A DNA stretch of 64,000 bases from Gammaproteobacteria bacterium. GTDB lineage: Bacteria > Pseudomonadota > Gammaproteobacteria > Burkholderiales > Rhodocyclaceae. The notes under the pieces were generated by a model that had not been told where the DNA came from, did no database searches, and saw only the letters and a program-made list of their open reading frames with translations. A program made the position numbers and the translations under genes. The DNA lies in NCBI GenBank assembly GCA_018828385.1, contig JAHJVE010000017.1, forward strand, positions 1 through 64,000, written 5' to 3'. Positions 16,858-24,228 of this stretch are shown here, in pieces. Numbering within the stretch: the stretch's first letter is position 1; every line of letters starts with the position of its first letter.

Positions 16858-18132
16858 GTGAACAGCGATCCCACCATTGATGTCAGCGACCTTCGGGTAG
16901 GACTCTACGTCTATCTCGATCTGCGCTGGTTCGAGCATCCATTTGCCCTCGGTCACTTCAAGATCAAGAACGAGGAGCAGATCCGGACCATCCGCGGGCT
17001 GGGCCTCAAGCGCGTGCGTTACAGCCCGGAACTGAGCGACCGGGAGAGTCCGGAGGCGGTGGCCGTGCCTGCCGAGCAACCGGCCAGGGAAGAGCTCAGT
17101 CCGGTCATCGCCCAGGCGCTGGCCGCCAAGAAGGCGATGATCGAGCGCATTCACCAGCAGCGTGAAGCGGCGGCTCGTATCGAAAACGCCTTCATCGTGA
17201 CCGCCAGCACCATCCGCGAGGTCGAGAAAAACGTCCTGGCCAAGCCGGCCGAAACGGTGAAGTCGGCCAATCAGCTGGTCAGCCAGATTTCCGAATCGAT
17301 CCTCAGCGCGCCGGAACTGGCCATTCACGTCATGGGCGACATGGCTGGCGGCGAGGAGCTGTATTTTCATTCGCTCAACGTCACCATGCTCTCGCTGATG
17401 CTCGCCCGCGACCTCGGCGTGCCGCAGGAGGCGGTGACCGCGCTCGGCATGGGCGCCTTGTTCCACGACCTCGGGCGGGCCGAAATCCCCAGCCGCATCC
17501 TGCTCAAGGTCGAGCCTTTGACGCAGGCCGAACAGCATCTCTACGAACAGCATTGCGACTACGGCGTGACGCTGGGCAAGCGTCTCGGGTTTTCGCCCGC
17601 CGTGCTCGCCATCATTCAGCAGCATCACGAAATGTTCGATGGTTCGGGCTATCCGCAACACCTCAAGGGCGACGGCATCAACCTGCTGGCACGCATCGTC
17701 GGGCTGGCCAACTACTACGACGAGCTGTGCAATCCGGTCAATATCGCCAATGCGCTGATGCCGCACGAAGCCTTGTCGCTGATGTTCGCCAGGTTGCGCG
17801 GCAAATTCGACCCGCGGTTGTTGCAACTGCTCATTCGCCGGCTCGGCGTCTATCCGCCGGGCACCGTGGTGCAGTTGTCCAACGGCGCCATGGCCATGGT
17901 GGCAACGGTCAATACCAGCCAGCCGATGAAGCCCATCCTCGTGGTGTACGACGAATCCGTTCCCCGCGACGAGGCGATCCTGATCGACCTGTCGCTGGAT
18001 TCCGACCTCAATATCGCCAAGGCCATCAAGCCGGCCCTGGTGCCGCGCCACATCTACAACTACCTGAGTCCCCGCAAGCGGGTCAGCTACTATTTTGACG
18101 CCTGCCAGGGGCAAGAGGGGGCCAAGAAATGA
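16858..18132 (+). CDS. HD-GYP domain cyclic-di-GMP phosphodiesterase
   Basis: 424 residues. An N-terminal DUF3391 domain (about 5-125, opening VSDLRVGLYVYLDLRWFEHPF) precedes an HD-GYP domain with the metal ligands His203-Asp204 in FHDLG, a later HH pair in IQQHHEMFDGSGYP, and the GYP signature at 264-266. Such proteins hydrolyse cyclic di-GMP. There is no receiver or membrane segment, so control is presumably through DUF3391 or the linked kinase. The GTG start at 16858 was chosen because the frame opens there. The stop overlaps the next kinase start by 4 bp. Confidence 0.9.
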   Translation: MNSDPTIDVSDLRVGLYVYLDLRWFEHPFALGHFKIKNEEQIRTIRGLGLKRVRYSPELSDRESPEAVAVPAEQPAREELSPVIAQALAAKKAMIERIHQQREAAARIENAFIVTASTIREVEKNVLAKPAETVKSANQLVSQISESILSAPELAIHVMGDMAGGEELYFHSLNVTMLSLMLARDLGVPQEAVTALGMGALFHDLGRAEIPSRILLKVEPLTQAEQHLYEQHCDYGVTLGKRLGFSPAVLAIIQQHHEMFDGSGYPQHLKGDGINLLARIVGLANYYDELCNPVNIANALMPHEALSLMFARLRGKFDPRLLQLLIRRLGVYPPGTVVQLSNGAMAMVATVNTSQPMKPILVVYDESVPRDEAILIDLSLDSDLNIAKAIKPALVPRHIYNYLSPRKRVSYYFDACQGQEGAKK

Positions 18133-19847
18133 CCTCTCTCGAGCAAAAGATGCTCGATCACAGCGCCAGCATGATTCTGCTGGTCGATACCGATGGCCTG
18201 CAGATTGTCCGGGCCAATCGTCAGGCTGGGCAGGTGCTCGGTTACACGGTGGACGAACTGCTGTCGCACAAGATCGTCGATATCGAAAGTTCGCTGCAGG
18301 ACGTTTTCTACTGGGAAGAGGTCGCCGCCGGCACCTTTACCGAAATCGAATGGCAGGAAGGGCTGTACTGCGGGGCCGACGGCGAACTTATCGAAGTGTC
18401 GAAATCGATCTCGCTGATCCAGCACGAAGACAAAACCTATCTCCTCGTTCAGGCCCGCGACATCCGCCAGGAACGCAAGACCGAAGAGCAGCTCGAGCAG
18501 ACGCTGTCGCGCTTGCGGGCGACGCTAGAGGCGACCGGTAACGGCATTCTGGCCATCGACTGGCATGGCCGTATCGTCAGCATGAACCGCATGTTCTCGG
18601 CGATGTGGGCGATTCCCGATGAACTGCTCGAACAGCACAGGGACGATGCCGTCATCGACCATGTCTCCAGCCTCGTGACGGAACAGGCGGCCTGCCGGGA
18701 AAGGCTGAGTGCGATCGTGGACAGCGAGGAGAGCGACGAGCATTTCAGCCTGGCCGATGGCCGGGTCTTCGAATGCAAGTCGCGGCCGCAATATCTCGGC
18801 GAACACATCGTCGGCCGCGTTTTCAGCTTTGCCGACGTGACCCGCCGGGTTGCCGCCGAGGACGCCCTGCGTGAATCGCGCGACGAACTCGAGCGGCGCG
18901 TCGAGCAGCGCACTGCCGAACTGCAGTCGGCCAACCGCAATCTGCAGGACGAACGCGAGCAGCAGGCGGCGTTGATCGCCCGTCTGGAAGAAGCGCAGAG
19001 CCAGTTGATCCAGTCCGAAAAAATGGCTTCCATCGGCCAGTTGGCGGCTGGCGTGGCGCACGAAATCAACAACCCGGTCGGCTTCATCAAATCCAACCTC
19101 GGCACGCTGCAACGCTACATCGCGGACTTCAGCAAGGTGCTGAGCGCCTACGCCGAAATCGAGCACGAACTCGGCGAAGCCTCCCAGGCCAGCGTCAGCC
19201 AGTTGAAGAAGGATCTCGAACTCGACTATCTGCAGCAGGATCTCGACGTCCTGCTGACCGAAACCAACGACGGTGTCCAGCGCGTTCAGGACATCGTTCG
19301 CGACCTCAAGAATTTCTCCCACGTCAGCAGTTCCGAAATCATCCTGGCCAACCTCGAAATGGGGCTGGACAGCACCCTCAACGTGGTCTGGAACGAACTC
19401 AAGTACAAGGCCAAGGTGGTCAAGGAATATGCCGGCATTCCGGAAATCATGTGCGCGCCGTCGCAACTCAACCAGGTCTTCATGAACCTGCTCGTCAATG
19501 CCTCGCAGGCCATCGAAGGGCAGGGGCAGATCAGCATCCGGACGACGAGCAGCGAGGCCGAGGTGCGCATCGAAATCGAAGACAGCGGACGCGGCATTCC
19601 GCCGGAAAACCTCGGCCGCATCTTCGAGCCCTTCTTCACCACCAAGCCGGTCGGCAAAGGTACCGGGCTGGGGCTTTCGTTGTCCTACGGCATCGTCAAG
19701 AAACACCATGGCCGCATCGAAGTGAGCAGCGAAGTCGGCAAGGGCACGCGTTTTACGGTCATCCTGCCGCGCCAGGTCGACTATGCGGCGGCCGAGTCGG
19801 GCGGCGAAAACCCCGGGCAATCAGCCCAGGCCGACAGCGGAAAGTAA
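18129..19847 (+). CDS. PAS-PAS sensor histidine kinase
   Basis: 572 residues, soluble. Two PAS domains (about 5-115 and 125-245) lead into a long coiled coil (about 245-300, with LERRVEQRTAELQSANRNLQ). The phosphorylation helix has His311 in GVAHEINNPVGFI and the HATPase domain has GTGLGLSLSYGIV near the end. The AHEINNP type differs from the SHEIRTP type of the hybrid kinases in the window. Its ATG overlaps the HD-GYP stop. No receiver is linked, so its partner regulator is elsewhere, possibly the HD-GYP regulator at 37086; that pairing is inference. Confidence 0.9.
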   Translation: MTSLEQKMLDHSASMILLVDTDGLQIVRANRQAGQVLGYTVDELLSHKIVDIESSLQDVFYWEEVAAGTFTEIEWQEGLYCGADGELIEVSKSISLIQHEDKTYLLVQARDIRQERKTEEQLEQTLSRLRATLEATGNGILAIDWHGRIVSMNRMFSAMWAIPDELLEQHRDDAVIDHVSSLVTEQAACRERLSAIVDSEESDEHFSLADGRVFECKSRPQYLGEHIVGRVFSFADVTRRVAAEDALRESRDELERRVEQRTAELQSANRNLQDEREQQAALIARLEEAQSQLIQSEKMASIGQLAAGVAHEINNPVGFIKSNLGTLQRYIADFSKVLSAYAEIEHELGEASQASVSQLKKDLELDYLQQDLDVLLTETNDGVQRVQDIVRDLKNFSHVSSSEIILANLEMGLDSTLNVVWNELKYKAKVVKEYAGIPEIMCAPSQLNQVFMNLLVNASQAIEGQGQISIRTTSSEAEVRIEIEDSGRGIPPENLGRIFEPFFTTKPVGKGTGLGLSLSYGIVKKHHGRIEVSSEVGKGTRFTVILPRQVDYAAAESGGENPGQSAQADSGK

Positions 19848-19872
19848 GGCCCGCGCGGCCGGCCGATGCCGT

Positions 19873-20034
19873 TCAGGCCCGGCGGTCGGTGCCCGGTCTT
19901 GGCTGGCTGCGTCGATCCGGGTGTCCCGGCTCCCTGACCCCGCGGCCGCGCAAAACCAGCGTCGGGACGAGGACCAGGAAGAGCAGGACGAGGGCCGCGA
20001 GCAGCAGGTAATTGTCGAGAATGGCTTGCAGCAT
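19873..20034 (-). CDS. Small single-span membrane protein (hypothetical)
   Basis: 53 residues: MLQAILDNYLLLAALVLLFL opens an uninterrupted hydrophobic helix to about residue 31, followed by a basic, Pro/Arg-rich tail. The ATG at 20034 has GGAG six bases upstream. It sits alone on the minus strand between convergent and divergent neighbours. The sharp helix boundary and good ribosome binding site favour a real gene, but I recognise no family. Confidence 0.42.
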   Translation of the reverse strand: MLQAILDNYLLLAALVLLFLVLVPTLVLRGRGVREPGHPDRRSQPRPGTDRRA

Positions 20035-20114
20035 GGCGCGCTCCATTGAGCTTGGTGGCAACGGCCATTTTACGCCGGTACCCGGCCGGGGGCGTGTTTC
20101 TTCCGGCAACCGAC

Positions 20115-20153
20115 TGCTACGGTCAACCGGGAAAAATGGCGAAAATTGAAATC
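20115..20153 (+). repeat. Dispersed 40-bp element, copy 6
   Basis: TGCTACGGTCAACCGG is followed by GAAAAATGGCG and AAAATTGAAATCG. It is intergenic, 45 bp before the VOC gene, and is one of the copies closest to consensus. Confidence 0.88.
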
Positions 20154-20197
20154 GAAGTGTTTATGATGAACGTTCGCCCACCCCCAATGCCAAAGCC

Positions 20198-20620
20198 ATG
20201 AACCAGACGATCAGCTTCATCACCCTCGGCGTTGCCGACCTGGCCCGCAGCCGGGCTTTCTACAAGGCACTCGGCTGGCGGGAATCGTCGGCCAGCCAGG
20301 AGGCGATAGCCTTCTTCCAGGCCGGCTCGGTGGCCTTCGGCCTGTTCCAGCGCGAGGCGCTGGCCGAGGATGCGGCGGTGCCGTCGGCCGGTAGCGGTTT
20401 TCCCGGTTTTACCCTGGCCCACAACGTGCCATCCGAGGCGGCGGTGATCGCCACGCTGGACGAGGCGGTGGCGGTTGGGGCGACGCTGGTGCGCCCGGCA
20501 GACAAGGTTTTCTGGGGCGGTTTTCGCGGTTATTTTGCCGACCCGGACGGTTTTTTGTGGGAGGTCTGTTTCAATCCCTTCATCGGGCTCGACGACCAGG
20601 GATTCGTCAAATTGCCCTGA
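20198..20620 (+). CDS. VOC/glyoxalase-family protein
   Basis: 140 residues, two beta-alpha-beta-beta-beta units. It opens ISFITLGVADLARSRAFYKALGW, the standard VOC entry motif, and closes with GYFADPDGFLWEVCFNP, which supplies a metal-binding Glu in many relatives. It could be a metal-dependent dioxygenase or isomerase or a resistance-type binding protein; the reaction cannot be assigned. It lies alone in front of the nitrogen-type promoter of the transglutaminase operon. Confidence 0.85.
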   Translation: MNQTISFITLGVADLARSRAFYKALGWRESSASQEAIAFFQAGSVAFGLFQREALAEDAAVPSAGSGFPGFTLAHNVPSEAAVIATLDEAVAVGATLVRPADKVFWGGFRGYFADPDGFLWEVCFNPFIGLDDQGFVKLP

Positions 20621-20643
20621 GCGCCGGGCGGGAGGATGTTTAC

Positions 20644-20658
20644 GCACCACTTTGGCGC
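20644..20658. promoter_or_regulatory. NtrC-like enhancer box
   Basis: GCACCA-CTT-TGGCGC matches the NtrC dyad (GCACCA-N3-TGGTGC) with one mismatch. Its centre is about 106 bp upstream of the start predicted from the sigma-54 promoter, a normal enhancer distance. Confidence 0.55.
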
Positions 20659-20731
20659 GCGCCTCGCGTCATCAGGCTTTCACGAGGTGCGTGCCAAGAT
20701 CGGGGTTACTGAAAAACAATGACTTGCAAGC

Positions 20732-20746
20732 TGGTTCGCGTCTTGC
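20732..20746 (+). promoter_or_regulatory. Sigma-54 promoter (-24/-12)
   Basis: TGGTTCGCGTCTTGC has the invariant GG and GC separated by ten bases, with the TTGC -12 element followed by TTTT. Transcription would begin near 20757, about 25 bases before the GTG of the DUF2126 gene. Confidence 0.6.
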
Positions 20747-20782
20747 TTTTAAGCTTGCAATCATTCTGCCTGGAGCAAGCTC

Positions 20783-23700
20783 GTGTCGATCCATGTCGCG
20801 CTGAATCACGTTACTCGTTACAACTATGATCGCCTGATCAATCTCGGGCCGCAGGTCGTCCGCCTGCGCCCCTGTCCGCATTCGCGGACCCGCATCCTGT
20901 CCTACTCGCTGAAGATCGGCCCGGACAAGCATTTCGTGAACTGGCAGCAGGATCCGCAAGGCAACTACCTGGCCCGCCTGGTTTTCCCGGAAAAGACCCG
21001 CGAATTCAGCATCGAGGTCGACATGGTGGCCGAGATGTCGGTCATCAACCCCTTCGACTTCTTCCTCGAAGACCATGCCGAGAAAATTCCCTTCGCCTAC
21101 GAGGCCTGGGAGCGTCACGAACTGACGCCCTACCTGCACAAGCTGCCGGAAACGCCAGAACTCAAGAAGTACATGGCCGGCATTTCGCGCGAGCCGCTGC
21201 GCAGCGTCGATTTCCTCGTGGCGCTGAACGCCGACCTGCAGAAGGCCATCAGCTACACCATCCGCATGGAACCGGGCGTCCAGACGCCGGAAGAAACGCT
21301 GACCAAGCGTTCCGGTTCCTGCCGCGACTCGGCCTGGTTGCTCGTCCAGGTGCTGCGCCACCTCGGCCTGGCTGCCCGTTTCGTTTCCGGCTATCTGATC
21401 CAGTTGACCGCCGACGTCAAGTCGCTCGACGGCCCTTCTGGCCCGGAAGCCGACTTCACCGACCTGCACGCCTGGGCCGAAGTCTATCTGCCGGGCGCCG
21501 GCTGGATCGGCCTCGACCCGACTTCCGGGCTGTTCGCTGGCGAAGGCCACATCCCGCTCGCCTGCACGCCGGAACCGGGTTCCGCCGCGCCGGTCACCGG
21601 TGGCCTCGACGAGTGCGAAACCGAGTTTTCGCACCACATGCAGGTCACCCGCATCTGGGAAGCGCCGCGCGTCACCAAGCCCTACACCGATGAACAGTGG
21701 GCGGAAATCGAGGGCCTCGGCCACCAGATCGACGACACGCTGGGCAAACTCGACGTCCGCCTGACGCAAGGCGGCGAACCGACCTTCGTTGCGGTCGACG
21801 ACCCCGATGGCGCCGAATGGAACACCGCCGCCCTCGGCCCGACAAAGCGCATTTTCGCCGCCGACCTCTTCCATCGCCTGCGCGAAAAATACGCCCCGAA
21901 CGGCCTCATGCACTTCGGCCAGGGCAAGTGGTACCCCGGCGAACAACTGCCGCGCTGGAGCCTGAACTGCTTCTGGCGCAAGGACGGCGAGCCGATCTGG
22001 AACGCCCCTGATCTGTACGCCAACGAAAGCGTCGATTACGGCGCCACGGCCGAACACGCCCAACGCTTCCTCAAGCGCGTCGCCGAACGCCTGGGCATGA
22101 CCTCGGACTACGTCTTCCCGGCCTTCGAGGACGTTTACTACTACATGTGGCGCGAACGCCGCCTGCCGGGCAACGTCGATCCCTTCGATTCGCGCGTCGA
22201 CGACGCCATGGAGCGCGAACGCCTCATGAAGGTGTTCACGCAAGGCTTGACCCACACCATCGGCCACGTCCTGCCGATCATGAAAAATGTCTGGAACCAG
22301 TGGCAGACCGGCCCGTGGTTTCTGCGCTCCGAGCGTTGCTACCTGTTCCCCGGTGATTCGGCCATGGGCTACCGCCTGCCGTACGACTCGCAGCCATGGA
22401 CCGAAACCAGCGACTACCCCTACGTCAATGTGCCCGATGCCGAAATGGCAACCGATCCGCTGGCCAGCTACGCCGCCCTGCGTAACCGCGTGAGCGGTGA
22501 AACCGGTGCTCGCGAACCGCAGATGCAGAGTCGCACCGGTAGTTCAGGCGCTGCTGGCGCTGGAGCCGCCGCTTCGGCGACCGGCGACGGCAAGGTCCGC
22601 CCATGGGAAAAACCGACCGAAACGATGCCGCGCTTCAAGGAATCGGCCGGCTGGATCACCCGCCTGGCGATGTGCGCCGAGCCGCGCGACGGTCGTCTCT
22701 ACGTCTTCATGCCGCCGACCGAAAAGCTCGACGACTATCTCGAAATCGTTGCCGCCGTCGAAGCAACGGCCGAAGAGATGAAGATGCCGGTCATCATGGA
22801 AGGCTATACGCCGCCGTCCGACCCGCGCCTGACGCATTTCAGCGTCACCCCTGACCCCGGCGTCATCGAGGTCAATGTCCATCCGGCGCGCAGCTGGGAC
22901 CAGCTGGTCGACCAAACCACCCACCTCTACGAGGCGGCCCACTACTCGCGTCTGACCACCGAAAAATTCATGGTCGATGGTCGCCACACTGGCACCGGCG
23001 GTGGCAATCACTTCGTCCTCGGCGGCGCGACGCCGAACGATTCGCCCTTCCTGCGTCGGCCGGACCTGCTCAAGAGCCTGGTCGCCTACTGGCACAATCA
23101 TCCGAGCCTGTCCTACCTGTTCTCCGGCCTGTTCATCGGCCCGACCAGCCAGGCGCCGCGCGTCGACGAAGCGCGCAACGACAGCCTCTACGAGCTCGAA
23201 ATCGCCTTCAAGCAGATTCCGCAGCCGGGCGGCGTCGTTCCGCCGTGGCTGATCGACCGCATCCTGCGCAACCTGCTCACCGATGTGACCGGCAACACGC
23301 ACCGTTCCGAGTTCTGCATCGACAAGCTCTACTCGCCGGATGGCCCGACCGGTCGCCTTGGCCTGCTCGAACTGCGCGCCTTCGAAATGCCGCCGCACGC
23401 CCGCATGTCGCTCGCCCAGCAACTGCTGCTCCGGGCCATGATCGCCCGCTTCTGGGAAACGCCCTACGAGCCGGCCCGCCTGGCCCGCTGGGGCACCGAA
23501 CTGCACGACCGCTTCATGCTGCCGTTCTACGCCGAGCAGGATTTCAAGGACGTCATGCAGGAAATGGCCGAGGCCGGTTTCGCCTTCAAGGCCGAATGGT
23601 TCGCCCCGCACTTCGAATTCCGCTTCCCGAAATACGGCGATTTCGCCGTCAAGGGCATGGAGTTCGAGTTGCGCCACGCCCTCGAACCCTGGCACGTCAT

Positions 23701-24163
23701 GGGCGAGGAGGGCGGTGCCGGGACCACGGTGCGCTATGTCGATTCCTCGGTCGAACGCGTCCAGGTCAAGATCAAGGGCATGGCGCCCGACCGCTACGTG
23801 CTGACCTGCAACGGCGTTCCGGTGCCGCTGCAGAACACCGGCATCAACGGCGAATTCGTCGCCGGCGTGCGCTACCGCGCCTGGCAGCCGGCGTCCTGCC
23901 TGCATCCGACCATCGGCGTCCATGCGCCGCTGATTTTCGACATCGTCGATACCTGGATGCAGCGTTCGCTGGGCGGTTGCCAGTATCACGTCGCGCATCC
24001 GGGCGGGCGCAGTTTCGACACCTTCCCGGTCAATGCCTTCGAGGCCGAAAGCCGGCGTCTGGCCCGCTTCTTCCGCTTCGGCCACACGCCGGGCAAGCTG
24101 CAGGTCGAGGCGCCGGCGATCAGCGCCGAGCACCCGTTTACGCTAGACTTGCGCAGGTTTTAA
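20783..24163 (+). CDS. DUF2126 transglutaminase-like protein
   Basis: 1126 residues. An N-terminal transglutaminase half (about 1-290) begins with the Bact_transglu_N motif VTRYNYDRLINLGPQVVRL. It holds a Cys-His-Asp triad: Cys180 in GSCRDSAWLL, the His of DLHAWAEVYL and the Asp of GLDPTSG. The large remainder is DUF2126, with QGGEPTFVAVDDPDG near 327 and VMDGRHTGTGGGNHF-like glycines near 735. The GTG start has GGAG eight bases upstream. In many bacteria it is encoded with an ATP-grasp/alpha-E protein and a second transglutaminase, and the set is predicted to make or attach a peptide. The product is not known. Confidence 0.88.
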   Translation: MSIHVALNHVTRYNYDRLINLGPQVVRLRPCPHSRTRILSYSLKIGPDKHFVNWQQDPQGNYLARLVFPEKTREFSIEVDMVAEMSVINPFDFFLEDHAEKIPFAYEAWERHELTPYLHKLPETPELKKYMAGISREPLRSVDFLVALNADLQKAISYTIRMEPGVQTPEETLTKRSGSCRDSAWLLVQVLRHLGLAARFVSGYLIQLTADVKSLDGPSGPEADFTDLHAWAEVYLPGAGWIGLDPTSGLFAGEGHIPLACTPEPGSAAPVTGGLDECETEFSHHMQVTRIWEAPRVTKPYTDEQWAEIEGLGHQIDDTLGKLDVRLTQGGEPTFVAVDDPDGAEWNTAALGPTKRIFAADLFHRLREKYAPNGLMHFGQGKWYPGEQLPRWSLNCFWRKDGEPIWNAPDLYANESVDYGATAEHAQRFLKRVAERLGMTSDYVFPAFEDVYYYMWRERRLPGNVDPFDSRVDDAMERERLMKVFTQGLTHTIGHVLPIMKNVWNQWQTGPWFLRSERCYLFPGDSAMGYRLPYDSQPWTETSDYPYVNVPDAEMATDPLASYAALRNRVSGETGAREPQMQSRTGSSGAAGAGAAASATGDGKVRPWEKPTETMPRFKESAGWITRLAMCAEPRDGRLYVFMPPTEKLDDYLEIVAAVEATAEEMKMPVIMEGYTPPSDPRLTHFSVTPDPGVIEVNVHPARSWDQLVDQTTHLYEAAHYSRLTTEKFMVDGRHTGTGGGNHFVLGGATPNDSPFLRRPDLLKSLVAYWHNHPSLSYLFSGLFIGPTSQAPRVDEARNDSLYELEIAFKQIPQPGGVVPPWLIDRILRNLLTDVTGNTHRSEFCIDKLYSPDGPTGRLGLLELRAFEMPPHARMSLAQQLLLRAMIARFWETPYEPARLARWGTELHDRFMLPFYAEQDFKDVMQEMAEAGFAFKAEWFAPHFEFRFPKYGDFAVKGMEFELRHALEPWHVMGEEGGAGTTVRYVDSSVERVQVKIKGMAPDRYVLTCNGVPVPLQNTGINGEFVAGVRYRAWQPASCLHPTIGVHAPLIFDIVDTWMQRSLGGCQYHVAHPGGRSFDTFPVNAFEAESRRLARFFRFGHTPGKLQVEAPAISAEHPFTLDLRRF

Positions 24164-24186
24164 TCAAAAATTCGGGTTGACCGCGG
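24164..24186 (-). repeat. Dispersed element, degenerate copy
   Basis: Minus strand: CGCGGTCAACCCG, then AATTTTTGATTAAAA. The core and both A/T tracts are present without the usual spacer. It lies directly after the DUF2126 stop and merges with the hairpin that follows. Confidence 0.55.
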
Positions 24187-24214
24187 AAACAGGCCGGAAA
24201 CGGCCTGTTTCCGC
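24183..24214. other. Intra-operon perfect hairpin
   Basis: GCGGAAACAGGCC pairs without mismatch with GGCCTGTTTCCGC over a six-base loop. No T-run follows on the plus strand, so it is not a standard terminator; it may stabilise or process the long transcript between two genes. Confidence 0.65.
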
Positions 24215-24228
24215 TAGAAAAACATTAA

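Noticed and set aside
20651..20667. TGGCGCGCGCCTCGC as a second sigma-54 promoter
   Set aside because: Has GG-N10-GC, but the -12 half is poor and it overlaps the NtrC-like box; the site at 20732 is better.
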